64,000 nucleotides of DNA from Citricoccus sp. SGAir0253 (GCF_005877055.1 NZ_CP039424.1:1922001-1986000); one strand, 5' to 3'; positions 26,781 through 36,572 are shown, counted from the first letter of the stretch. Translations and numbers: made by a program. Notes: generated from the sequence alone by a model not told the origin.

Positions 26781-27476
26781 ATGATTGAACTCGCCATCTT
26801 CGACATGGCCGGCACCACCATCGACGACCGCGACGAGGTGTACCGCGTGCTGCGCGAGGCCACCGAACGCCACGGAGCGCGCTACTCGGACGAGGTCTTC
26901 CAGCAGTGGATGGGTACCGAGAAGCGGTGGGCCATCGAGAACCTGCTGCGGATCGGCGGGGTCGACGCCGACGAGGCGTTCATCGATCAGGCCTTCGCCT
27001 GGTTCCTGGACGAACTCCGGCGCACCTACACCCAGAATCCCCCGGCGCCCCTGGACGGTATCGAGCCCGCCCTGCGCGAGCTCCGCGGCCGGGGCATCAA
27101 GATCGGCCTGACGACAGGCTTCTCCCGGGAGATCGCGGAACTGATTCTGGGCAGTCTCGGCTGGGCCGAGGGCGGGACCATCGACCGCCTCGTGGCCGGC
27201 GACGAGGTGCCGGCCGGCCGGCCCGAGCCCTTCCTCATCCAGAAGACCATGGCCGACCTCGGCGTGCAGGCTACCGCCGCCGTCATCAGCGCCGGTGACA
27301 CCGCCTCGGACATCGAATCGGCCCGCCGGGCCGGGGTCACCTCGATCGGGGTGCTCACCGGACACCTGACCCGGGCCGAGTTCGAGGACCTCGGGGCCGA
27401 GCTCATCATCGATTCCGTCGCCGTCCTTCCCTCCCACGCGGTGCTGACCGGCGACCGCGCCGGAGGCAACCGGTGA
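26781..27476 (+). CDS. phosphonatase-like HAD hydrolase (PhnX-like)
   Basis: The 231-aa HAD enzyme begins MIELAIFDMAGTTIDD; D8 and the DMAGTT motif are those of phosphonoacetaldehyde hydrolase. In the cap domain MGTEK (44-48) places Lys48 where PhnX has the Schiff-base lysine of its MGxxK motif. GLTTGFSRE, RPEPFLIQKTMADLGV and SAGDTASDIESARRAG complete the HAD motifs. Inferred reaction: cleaving the C-P bond of phosphonoacetaldehyde to acetaldehyde and phosphate. The ATG follows GAAAGAGGAAAACG. The stop overlaps the next start (GTGA). Confidence 0.85.
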   Translation: MIELAIFDMAGTTIDDRDEVYRVLREATERHGARYSDEVFQQWMGTEKRWAIENLLRIGGVDADEAFIDQAFAWFLDELRRTYTQNPPAPLDGIEPALRELRGRGIKIGLTTGFSREIAELILGSLGWAEGGTIDRLVAGDEVPAGRPEPFLIQKTMADLGVQATAAVISAGDTASDIESARRAGVTSIGVLTGHLTRAEFEDLGAELIIDSVAVLPSHAVLTGDRAGGNR

Positions 27477-28510
27477 ACGGTACGGCAAGTGCCCTCGTCT
27501 GGCGCGGTGGCAGCTCCTTCGAGACGGTCGAGGTGGACCTGCCCCAGCCCGGGCCCGGGGAGACCCTGGTGCGCCTGACCGCAGCCACGGTCTGCGGCTC
27601 GGACCGGCATACCGTCAGCGGACGGCGCCCGGCCCCCTGTCCCTCCGTGCTGGGCCACGAGGGCGTCGGCACGGTCGTGACCACCAATGGGGGACGGACC
27701 GTGGACGGCGCTGCCGTGGTCCCCGGCACCCGCGTGGTCTTCGGCGTCACGCGCACCTGTGGCACGTGCGAGCCGTGCCGCCGGGGGCTCACCGCCAAGT
27801 GCACGAGCGTGCAGAAGGCCGGGCACGAATCCTTCGACAGCGATTGGCCCCTTTCGGGCACCTACGCCAGCCACATCCTGCTCCGTGACGGGCAGGCCAT
27901 CGTCGCCGTCCCGGAATCCCTGCAGGACGGCGTTGCCGCGACCGCCGGATGCGCCGTGGCCACCGTGATGGCCGTGCTCGAACGTGCCGGTGAACTCACC
28001 GGCCGACGCGTGCTGGTCAACGGACTGGGCATGCTTGGCATCGTGGCCGTGGCCGCAGCCCTCCAGCGCGGCGCCGCAGAGGTCGTGGCCATGGACCCGA
28101 ACGCGGAGCGCCGCAGCCTGGCCCGAGGGCTTGGCGCCACCGCCCTGGCCCCCGCGACCGATCGCCCCGGCACGGTCGACGTGTCCCTGGAACTGTCCGG
28201 AGCACCCGCGGGCGTCCGGAGCTGCATCGAGGCCCTGGGCATCGGCGGCACCGCGGTCCTGGCCGGCAGCGTCGCCCCGGCCGGGACCATCGAGGTGGAC
28301 CCGGAGTGGCTCGTCCGCGGCTGGCGAACCCTCACCGGAGTCCACAACTACGAGCCCCGGCACCTTCAACAGGCCGTCGACTTCCTCGAGGACCTCGGCG
28401 ACGGGTTGCCCTGGACCGACATCCTGGACGGCCCCATCGCAGCCGACGAGCTCGCCGCGGAGTTCCTGCGGGACGATGTCCCCCGGCTACGCACCGTGCT
28501 GATCATGTAG
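27473..28510 (+). CDS. zinc alcohol dehydrogenase associated with phosphonate catabolism
   Basis: The 345-aa MDR-family enzyme has catalytic zinc ligands Cys41 (TVCGSDRH) and His62-Glu63 (LGHEGVG), and a full structural zinc lobe C96, C99, C102, C110 in CGTCEPCRRGLTAKC. The Rossmann motif is GLGMLGIV. Relatives found in phosphonate clusters are annotated as proposed phosphonate-catabolism alcohol dehydrogenases. In this setting it could reduce the acetaldehyde made by the HAD enzyme or oxidise a hydroxyphosphonate; which is not decidable here. Its GTG overlaps the hydrolase stop. A terminator follows. Confidence 0.85.
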   Translation: MNGTASALVWRGGSSFETVEVDLPQPGPGETLVRLTAATVCGSDRHTVSGRRPAPCPSVLGHEGVGTVVTTNGGRTVDGAAVVPGTRVVFGVTRTCGTCEPCRRGLTAKCTSVQKAGHESFDSDWPLSGTYASHILLRDGQAIVAVPESLQDGVAATAGCAVATVMAVLERAGELTGRRVLVNGLGMLGIVAVAAALQRGAAEVVAMDPNAERRSLARGLGATALAPATDRPGTVDVSLELSGAPAGVRSCIEALGIGGTAVLAGSVAPAGTIEVDPEWLVRGWRTLTGVHNYEPRHLQQAVDFLEDLGDGLPWTDILDGPIAADELAAEFLRDDVPRLRTVLIM

Positions 28511-28527
28511 CGGCGACACCGCCCCGG

Positions 28528-28564
28528 CAAGGAGTCCGCCGTACGCTGCACGGCGGGCTCCTTG
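28528..28564 (+). terminator. terminator of the phosphonate operon
   Basis: 15-bp arms (28528-28542 and 28550-28564) with one G-T wobble and a 7-base loop, starting 17 bases after the dehydrogenase stop. Confidence 0.75.
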
Positions 28565-28684
28565 ACCTCGGGCTGGCCCCAGCGCCTAGAGATGCCGCTG
28601 TGCCAGTCAACGCGTTCCCGTCCCGGCACCGATGGCCCGGTTACCGCTGGCAGGAGCCGTCACCGAGACGATAGCCAGGAGACG

Positions 28685-29338
28685 ATGACTGAGCGTCACC
28701 CCGCACCCTGCCCGGCCACCACGGACCGTCCCCGCGGGGCCCTGACCGCCCTGTGCATGGCGGTCACCACCAGCTGGGGACTGCTCTACTACTCCCTGCC
28801 GGTGGCCTTGACCCAGGCCACCATGGCACTGGGCACCCTCACCCTCTATACCGTGACGATCAGCCTCATCCCAATACTGCTGGAACGCGGCGTGCCCTAT
28901 GCAACGGCCGCTCCCACCCTGGGCCTGGTGGGCGCCGGACAGGTCCTCGGACGCCTCGGCTACTCAGCCCTGCACCGCACCACCACCCCGCAGGTCCGGA
29001 CCGTGGCCATCCTCGGCGCCGGGGCGCTCGGACTCGGGGGCCTCGCCCTGGTACCCGGGCCATACTGGCTGCTCATCGCCCTGGACGTCATCACCGGCGC
29101 AACCCGAGGTTGCCTCACCCTGCTCCAGACCACCGCCGTCTCCGACCGATGGGGAACGCAACACTATGGCTCCGTCAATGCCGCCTTCACCACACCCATG
29201 ACCGCCGTCGGCGCCCTGGCGCCCATCGCCGGCCCGATTCTGGCAGGCCCGCTCGGCAGCTATTCCGCCATGACGCCCCTGATCGCCCTGGCCGGTGATC
29301 GCCCCCACCCCTCTCAGGAGTGGACTGGGGAAGGATGA
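28685..29338 (+). pseudogene. MFS transporter remnant, internally deleted and C-terminally truncated
   Basis: The 217-codon frame starts at ATG after AGGAG. It encodes the first MFS helix (MAVTTSWGLLYYSLPVALTQ) and then jumps directly to sequence typical of the second half (LTLYTVTISLIPILLERGVP, LGRLGYSAL, GATRGCLTLLQTTAVSDRWG). About five helices after helix 1 are missing. After SYSAMTPLIALAG the frame ends in non-membrane text. A working MFS protein has about 400 residues and 12 helices. It lies beyond the phosphonate operon terminator, perhaps once an exporter or importer of that cluster. Confidence 0.7.
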
Positions 29339-29753
29339 CCTCCTGCACGCAGACCCGCACCCGCGGAGCTGACCGGAACGTTACAGAACTATGACCCAGC
29401 CCCGGTCGTTGGACTGGCTCCAAAGCCCGAAGCAGCGCTGCACAGGGCCGTGACCGAACGGTCCCACGCAGAACAGCACCTGCTGAAGGCTATTCGGGGC
29501 AGCCGTTGGGCAGGCCTGTCGCGGGAGGCCATCGGCGCACTGGTCCGCACCAGCGATGAGGCCACCCGGCCGCGCTATGCCCACACGGTGACGTGAACCG
29601 GCCAGCGGCCCAGGGGTCGGCCCATGCTGCCGGTTCCCGGACGGGCCATCGCCAGGCCGCTCGGCCGCATCTGAAACCGGGGCCCTCGGGGGCGTGGGCG
29701 TCCGTCAGCCGCGTACGCAACCGGCACGGCGATGCTGGGGCTGCCGGGCCGGA
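29339..29753. other. intergenic region with one possible small ORF
   Basis: 415 bases between the MFS remnant and the XRE gene. Only the 48-codon ORF at 29450-29596 looks protein-like. The rest shows nothing recognisable and may be decayed sequence. Confidence 0.4.
29450..29596 (+). CDS. possible 48-aa ORF with helix-turn-helix-like text
   Basis: It starts at GTG and reads AEQHLLKAIRGSRWAGLSRE followed by AIGALVRTSDEATRPRYAHT. The stretch WAGLSREAIGALVRTS resembles a helix-turn-helix. There is no clear ribosome-binding site. It could be the remnant of a longer regulator. Confidence 0.3.
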   Translation: MTERSHAEQHLLKAIRGSRWAGLSREAIGALVRTSDEATRPRYAHTVT

Positions 29754-30005
29754 TCAGATGAGCGGGAGGCGGTCTTCACCGTGTTCGATCTCCACGTGGA
29801 GGGCCGCACCCAGGGCCCGGGCGTAGCGGTGCAGCAGGTGGAGCCGGACCGTCTCCAGGTCTCCGCCCTCGATCGCTGCGACCTGGGCCCGGCTGATATC
29901 CATCCGGTCGGCCACGTCCTCTTGGGTTAACCCGGCGGCCTCGCGCAGGGCGCGCAGCGGCGTCCCCGGTACCTCGCTGGGTACATGCTCCACGTGCTGG
30001 GTCAT
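29754..30005 (-). CDS. XRE-family helix-turn-helix protein, antitoxin-like
   Basis: The 83-aa protein contains one XRE domain (LRALREAAGLTQEDVADRMD, ISRAQVAAIEGGDLETVRL, then HRYARALGAALHVEIEHGED). The carboxyl LGAALHVEIEHG is typical of HigA/RelB-like antitoxins and stand-alone XRE regulators. The ATG at 30005 has an excellent ribosome-binding site (GAGGAGGCGGAC). No toxin gene is seen on either side, so an orphan regulator is as likely as an antitoxin. Confidence 0.8.
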   Translation of the reverse strand: MTQHVEHVPSEVPGTPLRALREAAGLTQEDVADRMDISRAQVAAIEGGDLETVRLHLLHRYARALGAALHVEIEHGEDRLPLI

Positions 30006-30155
30006 GTCCGCCTCCTCGGGGGTGGTTCGATACCGCCCCAGTATCACACCGCGGACCACCCAAGCCGAGGGGACCGGCCATCCCAGGCCCTCCGCGTTCA
30101 CCGCATGCGCGCGAGGACCACGACGCGCCGGGCCCGTCGATCCGGGGACTGCGCC

Positions 30156-30668
30156 TCAGGCGTCGGGTTCGAGTCCGGGCAGGGTCGCCTGCCCGATGCA
30201 CGCGCAGTAGCGCTCGGACGGTGAGTGGTTGAGTTCCCGGGCGTCGTCCTCCCGGGCCAGGGCGGTGGCCAGCGCGTGGCGGGCCGCCCGGTTCAGCCCG
30301 AACCCACGGTCGACCCGGCGTCCGGCCGCCTCGGGGCAGTCCGCGGAGGCGTGGATGACCCGCTCGCCGGCGGTGCACCCCTCCACGGCCACGCCGCGCC
30401 GGATCGCCTCGGCCCGTTCCAGGGCCTGCTGGGCCCACCCCGCGTGCGAGAGCCCGGGCAGCCCGGTCGGGATGATCTCGGCCGGCCGGTACCTGGTGGG
30501 CATCTTCAGCAGCTCCCACGCCCCGCGGGCGTCCAGCCCCCACCGGGAGGCGACCGCCGGGCCCTCGGCCTGGATCGTGAAGCTCCGCCCCGCGACGGTG
30601 ACGGTCGACCCCACCTCGAAGGGCGCCGGGCCGGACCGCGCTTCGCTCGACTGACTCATGGACCGCAT
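30156..30668 (-). CDS. hypothetical protein, 170 aa
   Basis: Soluble protein of unknown family. Visible stretches include GSTVTVAGRSFTIQAEGPAV, RYRPAEIIPTGLPGLSHAGW and a C-terminal SERYCACIGQATLPGLEPDA with two close cysteines. Other cysteines occur in EGCTAGE and ADCPEAAG. The ATG at 30668 is preceded by AGGGTC and by TAGCGT eight bases upstream, so the message may be leaderless; an ATG at 30659 is possible. Codon use is normal for the region. Confidence 0.55.
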   Translation of the reverse strand: MRSMSQSSEARSGPAPFEVGSTVTVAGRSFTIQAEGPAVASRWGLDARGAWELLKMPTRYRPAEIIPTGLPGLSHAGWAQQALERAEAIRRGVAVEGCTAGERVIHASADCPEAAGRRVDRGFGLNRAARHALATALAREDDARELNHSPSERYCACIGQATLPGLEPDA

Positions 30669-30779
30669 GACCCTGAACGCTACCGGCCCCGGCGCCCGAC
30701 CTCGCGGAGGCGGGCCCGGCACCGAGGGGAACCGCCGGCGGATGACGCCTGCGCCGACGTCGGCCCGGGTGGGTGTCAG

Positions 30780-30950
30780 CTAGGAGACACTGCCGGGCCA
30801 GCGTGCGCCATCGGGTTCGGCCTGCTCCTCGGAGGCCGTCCCGGACGGAGCGTCGAGGTAGATGTCCGCGACCGTCCCGATCGGGTTCCCCCGGATGTCG
30901 TACACGGTCGCATCCGGGTCGCGGCCCGGGGCGGGGAACGTGGCGGCCAT
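30780..30950 (-). CDS. 56-aa PRC-barrel-like protein
   Basis: A short gene with an excellent ribosome-binding site (CCAGGAGTCCCGC before ATG at 30950). It encodes DATVYDIRGNPIGTVADIYL followed by DAPSGTASEE, the DxxGxxIGxVxDxYxD pattern of PRC-barrel proteins. These small beta-barrels act in RNA processing (RimM), stress or photosynthetic complexes; this one is too short to assign. It lies 40 bases downstream of folD on the same strand and may be cotranscribed with it. Confidence 0.65.
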   Translation of the reverse strand: MAATFPAPGRDPDATVYDIRGNPIGTVADIYLDAPSGTASEEQAEPDGARWPGSVS

Positions 30951-30990
30951 GCGGGACTCCTGGGACGGTTCGGGTTCGGGGAGGTGGTGC

Positions 30991-31923
30991 TCACGGACCG
31001 CCGGTCTCGTGGCCTCGGGGAGTCGCGGTGGGCACCGGCACCCGGGCCGCCGCCAGCCGCTCGGCGGCCTCGACGACGTTGGCGACCAGCATCACGCGCG
31101 TCATGGGGCCCACTCCCCCGGGGTTGGGCGAGACCCACGAGGCGACCTCGGCCACGGCCGGCTCCACGTCGCCGACGATGCGCGTCCGCCCGTCCTCGCC
31201 CACCGCCTGGGAGACCCCGACGTCGAGCACGATGGCGCCCGGCTTCACGTCGTCCTTGCGCACCATGTGAGCGGCCCCGGCGGCGGCGATGACGACGTCC
31301 GCGGCGCGGATCTCCCGCCCGACGTCGGCCGTGCCGGTGTGCGCCAGGGTGACGGTGGCGTTGACCTCCTTGCGGGTCAGGACCAGTCCGGCGGGGCGGC
31401 CGATCGTCACCCCGCGGCCGATGACCAGGACCCGGCGCCCGACCAGGTCGATCCCATGGTGGCGGAGGAGCTCCACGCAGCCCGCCGGGGTGCAGGGCAG
31501 CGGGGACCCCAGCTCCCCGGAGACGGAGGCCACGAGCCGGCCGAGGTTCATCGGGTGCAGCCCGTCGGCGTCCTTGGCCGGGTCGATCGCCTCGAGCACC
31601 CGTTGGGTGTCGATGTGCGGGGGCAGCGGGAGCTGGACGATGTACCCGGTGCAGTCCGGGTCCTCGTTGAGCTCGCCCAGCACCGCCAGCAGGTCCTCCT
31701 CGGTGGTGGTGGCGGGCAGGTCCCGGCGCAGCGAGGCCACGCCGACCTCGGCGCAGTCCCGGTGCTTGCCGGCCACGTAGGAGCGGGACCCGGGGTCGTC
31801 GCCCACCAGCACCGTGCCCAGGCCGGGGACGATCCCGCGCTCGGCCAGCGCGGCCACCCTCCGGGCCAGGTCCTCCTTGATCGCCGCTGCCGTGGCGCGG
31901 CCGTCCAGTACTCGAGCAGTCAT
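30991..31923 (-). CDS. folD: bifunctional methylenetetrahydrofolate dehydrogenase/cyclohydrolase
   Basis: The 310-aa FolD interconverts 5,10-methylene-, methenyl- and 10-formyl-tetrahydrofolate. Diagnostic text: [17 protein letters not shown] with catalytic Lys53, [48 protein letters not shown] and [16 protein letters not shown]. It lies directly downstream of the dimethylglycine oxidase gene on the same strand (79 bases apart). That fits a role in removing the methylene-THF made by that oxidase. The ATG at 31923 follows GAAAGG. Confidence 0.95.
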   Translation of the reverse strand: MTARVLDGRATAAAIKEDLARRVAALAERGIVPGLGTVLVGDDPGSRSYVAGKHRDCAEVGVASLRRDLPATTTEEDLLAVLGELNEDPDCTGYIVQLPLPPHIDTQRVLEAIDPAKDADGLHPMNLGRLVASVSGELGSPLPCTPAGCVELLRHHGIDLVGRRVLVIGRGVTIGRPAGLVLTRKEVNATVTLAHTGTADVGREIRAADVVIAAAGAAHMVRKDDVKPGAIVLDVGVSQAVGEDGRTRIVGDVEPAVAEVASWVSPNPGGVGPMTRVMLVANVVEAAERLAAARVPVPTATPRGHETGGP

Positions 31924-32002
31924 GCCAGATGCCTTTCGACGTCGTCTGTGGGGGTGGGAGGGCCCGGCGACCCGGGCCCTCCCGTCGTGCCGTGGTGCCG
32001 CC

Positions 32003-34507
32003 TCAGGAGCGCAGCTTCTCCATCTCCGGGTCCACGAGGGGTTCCTGGGCGATGGTGGCCGCGACCTCCCGGTCGAAGGTCCGGACGGTGACCCGGTCCC
32101 CGGGCACCAGGTGCTCCGGCACCCAGGCCAGCGCGATCGGCCGGTGCACGGTGTAGCCGTAGTCGGCGCTGGTGACGAAGCCGGCCGGGGCGCCGTCCAC
32201 CAGGACCGGCTCGTGCCGGCCGGTGAGCACCGTGGTGCCGTCGTCCACGGTGAGGCAGCGCAGGGCCCGGCCGCGGCCCGATCCGGCCAGCCCGGCCTGC
32301 TCGGCGAGGGCCTGCGCGCCGACATAGCCGACCTTGTCCTTCTTGACGGCGAAGCCGAGGCCGGCCTGCTCGGGGTAGTGCCCGGTGTGCACGTCCGTGC
32401 CCCAGGAGCGGTACCCCTTCTCCAGGCGCAGGCTGTTGAAGGCCCCCCGCCCGGCAGCGATGATGCCGTGCGGCGCGCCGGCCTCCCAGAGGGCGTCCCA
32501 CAGCCGGGCGCCGTCCTCGGCGGCCGCGTAGATCTCCCAGCCCAGCTCGCCGACGTAGGAGAGCCGGAGCAGGCGGACGGGGATGCCGGCGATCTCGGTC
32601 TCCACGCCCTGGAAGTACCGCAGGCCGTCATTGGTCAGGTCCTGGTCCGTCAGCGGCTGGACCACCCTGCGCGCGTTGGGCCCCCAGAGGCCGATGCAGC
32701 AGGTCGCGTCGGTGATGTCCTCCACGGACACCGGGCATTCGGGGTGGGCCTCGGTGAACCTCCGGGCCTCCACCGCCAGGTAGTTCGCGTCGATCCCGCC
32801 GTTGATGCCGGCCATGAACCGCTCGTCCCCGAGCCGGGCCACGGTGATGTCGCTGCGGATGCCGCCGGCGTCGTCCAGCATCAGCGTGTAGGCGACGGCA
32901 CCGACCTTGCGCCGCATGTTGCCGGTGGTCAGGCGGTCCAGGAACGACTCGGCGCCCGGACCCGTGATGTCCACCCGGCGCAGGGCCGTCATGTCGTACA
33001 TCGCCACGTTGGTGCGGGTGGCATGGGCCTCGGCCGCGCTGATGGGCGAGGAGTACTGTCCGGACCAGGCATCCCGCTGGGGCGGGACCCACTCCGCCGG
33101 CAGGTCCTCGAGCAGGGACGCGTTCGCCTCGTACCAGTGCGGGCGCTCCCACCCGGCCGCCTCCAGGAAGAAGGCCCCCAGCTCGCGCTCCCGTTCGACG
33201 AAGGGCGAGAGCCGGAGGTTCCGCGGGGAGTCCTTGGGCTGCAGGGGATGCTTGATGTGGTAGACCTCCACGAAGCTCTGGGCGGAGGTCTCCTGGATGT
33301 AGTCGTGCTCGAGCTGGACCTCCTCGAACCGGTGCAGGTCCATCTCCCGCAGGTCGGAGTCGCTGTGTCCGTCCACCAGCAGCTGGGCCAGGGACCGGGC
33401 CACACCGGCCGAGTGGGTGACCCAGACCGCCTCGGCCACGTAGAGGCCGGACACGTTCGAGGCCTCGCCCACCAGGGAGTTCCCGTCCGGGGTGAAGGAG
33501 AAGATGCCGTTGAAGGCGTCCTCCACGGTGGTCTGCGCCAGTTCGGGCAGCAGCCGGCGGCTGTCGTCCCACGCGGGGGCGAAGTCCTCGGGGGTGAACT
33601 CGAGGCGGGAGGGCATCCGGTCGTTCTCCACGTCGACCTGCCGGGGCATCTCCTCGTAGCGCGTCGGCATGGGCCGGTGCCCGTAGGAGCCGATGCCGAT
33701 CCGGGAGCCGTGCTGGCGGAAGTAGAGGTTGTCCTCCTGCAGGCGCAGGATCGGCAGCCGGGCATTGTTGCCGGTGCCCACCGCCTCCTCCGTCTCGCCC
33801 CGGAGGGAGGGCAGGGACGTGGTCCGGACGTACTGGTGGGCCATGGGCACCAGGGGGATGGTCATCCCGGCCATCTCCCCCAGCTCCGGACCCCAGAACC
33901 CGCCGGCGCAGACCACGATGTCCGCGGGGACGACCTCGTCCCCGCACCGCACCCCGGTGACCCGCCCCGAGGCCTCCTCGATCCCGGTGACCAGGGTGTT
34001 CTCCCGGAACACCGCCCCGCGCTCCTCGGCCCGGCGGCGCAGCAGCTCGACCGCCAGCAGGGAGGAGGCCAACCCGTCGGTGGGCACGTACAGGCCCCCC
34101 AGCAGCCGGCTCTCGTCCACCAGGGGGTGCAGGCGCTTGGCCTCCGCGGGGTCCACGACCCGGGATTCCACACCCCAGCAGGCGTTGAAGTTGTTGCGGC
34201 GGTGCAGTTCCGCCAGCCGCTCGGGAGTGGTGGCGACCTCCAGCCCGCCCACGGGATTGAACGCGGCGGCCCCGTCCTTCACGAGCCCGAGCAGCTTGGC
34301 GCCGGTGTAGGCCGCCAGCTCGGAGAGCAGTTCCGAGGGGGAGGACTGGAAGACCAGCCCCGGGGCGTGGGACGTCGACCCGCCGGTGCGCGGGATGGGC
34401 CCGCGGTCCAGGACGGTGACGTCCGTCCAGCCCCTCTGGGTGAGCTCGTCGGCCAGGTTGGCGCCGACGATGCCGGCCCCGATGACCACGACGCGGGGAG
34501 ATTCCAT
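32003..34507 (-). CDS. dimethylglycine oxidase (FAD/THF-dependent demethylase)
   Basis: The 834-aa two-domain enzyme closely resembles Arthrobacter dimethylglycine oxidase. The amino half is an FAD amine oxidase: [17 protein letters not shown], then [12 protein letters not shown], where His47 is the likely covalent flavin ligand. The carboxyl half (about 430-834) is GcvT-like and binds tetrahydrofolate: [50 protein letters not shown]. It oxidises N,N-dimethylglycine to sarcosine and transfers the methyl carbon to THF as methylene-THF. The ATG has GAAGGATTGG upstream. It is divergent from a GntR/FCD regulator, with operator-like repeats between. Confidence 0.92.
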   Translation of the reverse strand: MESPRVVVIGAGIVGANLADELTQRGWTDVTVLDRGPIPRTGGSTSHAPGLVFQSSPSELLSELAAYTGAKLLGLVKDGAAAFNPVGGLEVATTPERLAELHRRNNFNACWGVESRVVDPAEAKRLHPLVDESRLLGGLYVPTDGLASSLLAVELLRRRAEERGAVFRENTLVTGIEEASGRVTGVRCGDEVVPADIVVCAGGFWGPELGEMAGMTIPLVPMAHQYVRTTSLPSLRGETEEAVGTGNNARLPILRLQEDNLYFRQHGSRIGIGSYGHRPMPTRYEEMPRQVDVENDRMPSRLEFTPEDFAPAWDDSRRLLPELAQTTVEDAFNGIFSFTPDGNSLVGEASNVSGLYVAEAVWVTHSAGVARSLAQLLVDGHSDSDLREMDLHRFEEVQLEHDYIQETSAQSFVEVYHIKHPLQPKDSPRNLRLSPFVERERELGAFFLEAAGWERPHWYEANASLLEDLPAEWVPPQRDAWSGQYSSPISAAEAHATRTNVAMYDMTALRRVDITGPGAESFLDRLTTGNMRRKVGAVAYTLMLDDAGGIRSDITVARLGDERFMAGINGGIDANYLAVEARRFTEAHPECPVSVEDITDATCCIGLWGPNARRVVQPLTDQDLTNDGLRYFQGVETEIAGIPVRLLRLSYVGELGWEIYAAAEDGARLWDALWEAGAPHGIIAAGRGAFNSLRLEKGYRSWGTDVHTGHYPEQAGLGFAVKKDKVGYVGAQALAEQAGLAGSGRGRALRCLTVDDGTTVLTGRHEPVLVDGAPAGFVTSADYGYTVHRPIALAWVPEHLVPGDRVTVRTFDREVAATIAQEPLVDPEMEKLRS

Positions 34508-34864
34508 GGTGTGTCCAATCCTTCGGTCCCCGGAGCGGGGAGTCATACACAAGTCGTATATGAGCAACGTAGTGAGGTGGGTCACGTGCCGTCAAGAGGG
34601 TCCCGGGCCGGTCTGCGCTTCCTCTATGGCTATTGCGCCGCACCCTCACGTGGACTACGGTCTCCCAAGAACGCGATATACGTCTCATATGCCAGCTACG
34701 TGTGGACAATGGGTCACCGAGACCGAGGAGCAGTCCCCCGAATGAACTCCGCCCCGCCCATGGCGCTCGGAGCGCCCGCCCGCGCGCCGCGGGCATCCTC
34801 CCGCTCGGCGGCCCAGCCTCTCCTAGGCTCTGTCCTAACCGTGGAGACCGCCCGAGGAGCGTCG
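34508..34864. promoter_or_regulatory. divergent control region between dimethylglycine oxidase and the GntR/FCD regulator
   Basis: 357 bases with two AT-rich operator-like sites. One is a 21-bp imperfect palindrome at 34543-34563 with TCATA outer arms. The other, at 34672-34693, has ATAT on both sides of a 7-base centre. Both share ATATACG or its complement. They are the probable binding sites of the GntR regulator at 34865. Confidence 0.5.
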
Positions 34865-35518
34865 ATGCACACCGTGGAGAAAGCACCCAAGCGCATCACC
34901 CTGGCCGAGCGTGCCTACCAGGAGATCCGCACCCGGATCATCGACAACCGCCTGGCCCCCGGCACCCCCCTGGACGAGGAGGCGCTGATGACCGAACTGT
35001 CCATCGGCCGCACCCCGCTGCGCGAGGCCGTCAAGAGACTGGAATCCGAACGGCTGATCACCATCTACTCGCACCGGGGCACGTTCGTCCCGGAGGTGAC
35101 CGTCCGCGACCTGCGGGAGATCTCCGACGCCCGCCGGCTGCTCGAGGGCTACGCCGCCCGGCGGGCCGCCCTGCAGGCCACGGAGGACGGCCGCCGGGAC
35201 CTGCAGTCCTGCCTGCAGGAGCTGCAGTCCCTGGACGCCCGGTCCCCGGCGGACCTCATCCAGGTCGATGGACGGATCCACGAGTCGATCTACCGCGCCA
35301 TGGGCAACCGGTACATCGAGGAGAGCCTGGTCCAGTACTTCTCGCTGTCCATGCGCATGTGGAACCACGTGCTGCCCCGCCTGGGCACCATGGAACCCCA
35401 CGTGCAGGAACACCTCGGCCTGCTCCAGGCCATCCTCGACGGTGATGCGGAGGAGGCGGAACGCCTCGCCGTGGACCACGTGACCCACTTCGAGGACATG
35501 GTGGTCTCCGCCCTCTAG
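34865..35518 (+). CDS. GntR-family regulator, FCD (FadR) subfamily
   Basis: The 217-aa protein has a winged helix (about 10-80: AERAYQEIRTRIIDNRLAPG, RTPLREAVKRLESERLI) and an all-helical FCD domain. The metal/ligand residues of FCD are visible in DARRLLEGYAARRA, RIHESIYRAMGN and HLGLLQAILDGDAEEAERLAVDH. It probably regulates the divergent dimethylglycine oxidase-folD genes and perhaps purU, 101 bases downstream on the same strand. The ATG follows GAGGAGCG. Confidence 0.85.
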   Translation: MHTVEKAPKRITLAERAYQEIRTRIIDNRLAPGTPLDEEALMTELSIGRTPLREAVKRLESERLITIYSHRGTFVPEVTVRDLREISDARRLLEGYAARRAALQATEDGRRDLQSCLQELQSLDARSPADLIQVDGRIHESIYRAMGNRYIEESLVQYFSLSMRMWNHVLPRLGTMEPHVQEHLGLLQAILDGDAEEAERLAVDHVTHFEDMVVSAL

Positions 35519-35619
35519 GGCACTCGACCTTCCCCTCGGCGGCCCCGGCCGCCACGCATCCCGACAGACACCCACCCGACCCGGGCGACCAACGCCCCGC
35601 ACAGTAAGGCCAGATACCC

Positions 35620-36537
35620 ATGACCACGTCCACCACCTCCCCCGCCGTCGAGTCGGCCGCGACCACCGGACCGGCCTCCACCACCCGCGCGGTCCTCTCC
35701 CTGTCCTGCACCAATGCCCGTGGGATCGTCCACGCCGTCTCGGGTGCCCTGATGTCGGTGGAGGCCGACATCACCTCGTCGCAGCAGTTCGACTCCCCGG
35801 ACACGGGCAACTTCTTCATGCGCGTCGAGTGCACCATGGAGGCGCCCCTCGCCGACCTGGAACGGGCGCTGGAGCCGGTGGAGGAGGAGTTCGGCATGGA
35901 GATCGGCCTGTGGGAGGCCTCCCGCAAGACCCGGGCCCTGATCATGTGCTCCAAGGACGGACGCACCCTGAACGACCTGCTGTTCCAGCAGCGCGCCGGC
36001 ACCCTGCCCATCGACATCCCCGTCATCGTCTCCAACCACCTCGAGCTGCAGCCGATGGCCTACTTCTACGGCATCCCCTTCGTGCACATCCCCCTGATCA
36101 AGCGCCCCGACGGCACCGACAACAAGGCCGAGGCCGAGGCCCGGCTGATGGAACTGGTCAACGAGTACGACATCGAACTGGTCGTGCTGGCCCGCTACAT
36201 GCAGGTCCTCTCCGATGACCTGTGCCGCAAGCTCGGGGGCCGGGCCATCAACATCCACCACTCCTTCCTGCCCTCCTTCAAGGGCGCCAAGCCCTACCAC
36301 CAGGCCCACGAGCGCGGGGTCAAGCTCATCGGCGCCACCGCCCACTACGTCACCCCGGACCTGGACGAGGGCCCGATCATCGACCAGACCGTCCAGCGCG
36401 TCACCCATGCCCAGTCCGCTCGGGACTTCGTCAACATGGGCCGCGAGGTCGAGGGCTCCACCCTGTGCCGGGCCGTGCGCTGGCACGCCGAGCACCGGGT
36501 GCTGCTCGACGGCAACCGCACCGTCGTCTTCGACTGA
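35620..36537 (+). CDS. purU: formyltetrahydrofolate deformylase
   Basis: The 305-aa enzyme hydrolyses 10-formyl-THF to formate and THF. An ACT domain (about 25-95: SLSCTNARGIVHAVSGAL) precedes a formyltransferase domain with NIHHSFLPSFKGAKPY (211-226), IGATAHYVTPDLDEGPII (237-254) and RYMQVLSDDL. Next to dimethylglycine oxidase and FolD it would regenerate free THF and release the oxidised methyl carbons as formate. The Thr/Ala-rich first 23 residues are variable in the family. Its 3' neighbour, a LysR gene, is convergent. Confidence 0.94.
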   Translation: MTTSTTSPAVESAATTGPASTTRAVLSLSCTNARGIVHAVSGALMSVEADITSSQQFDSPDTGNFFMRVECTMEAPLADLERALEPVEEEFGMEIGLWEASRKTRALIMCSKDGRTLNDLLFQQRAGTLPIDIPVIVSNHLELQPMAYFYGIPFVHIPLIKRPDGTDNKAEAEARLMELVNEYDIELVVLARYMQVLSDDLCRKLGGRAINIHHSFLPSFKGAKPYHQAHERGVKLIGATAHYVTPDLDEGPIIDQTVQRVTHAQSARDFVNMGREVEGSTLCRAVRWHAEHRVLLDGNRTVVFD

Positions 36538-36572
36538 CCCACCACCCCCCACGCGCGCACGCGCGCACCCCA

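Noticed and set aside
29754-30668. Toxin-antitoxin pair (XRE protein plus the 170-aa neighbour)
   Set aside because: The neighbour shows no toxin motif and 150 bases separate the genes; the XRE protein is better left as an orphan regulator.
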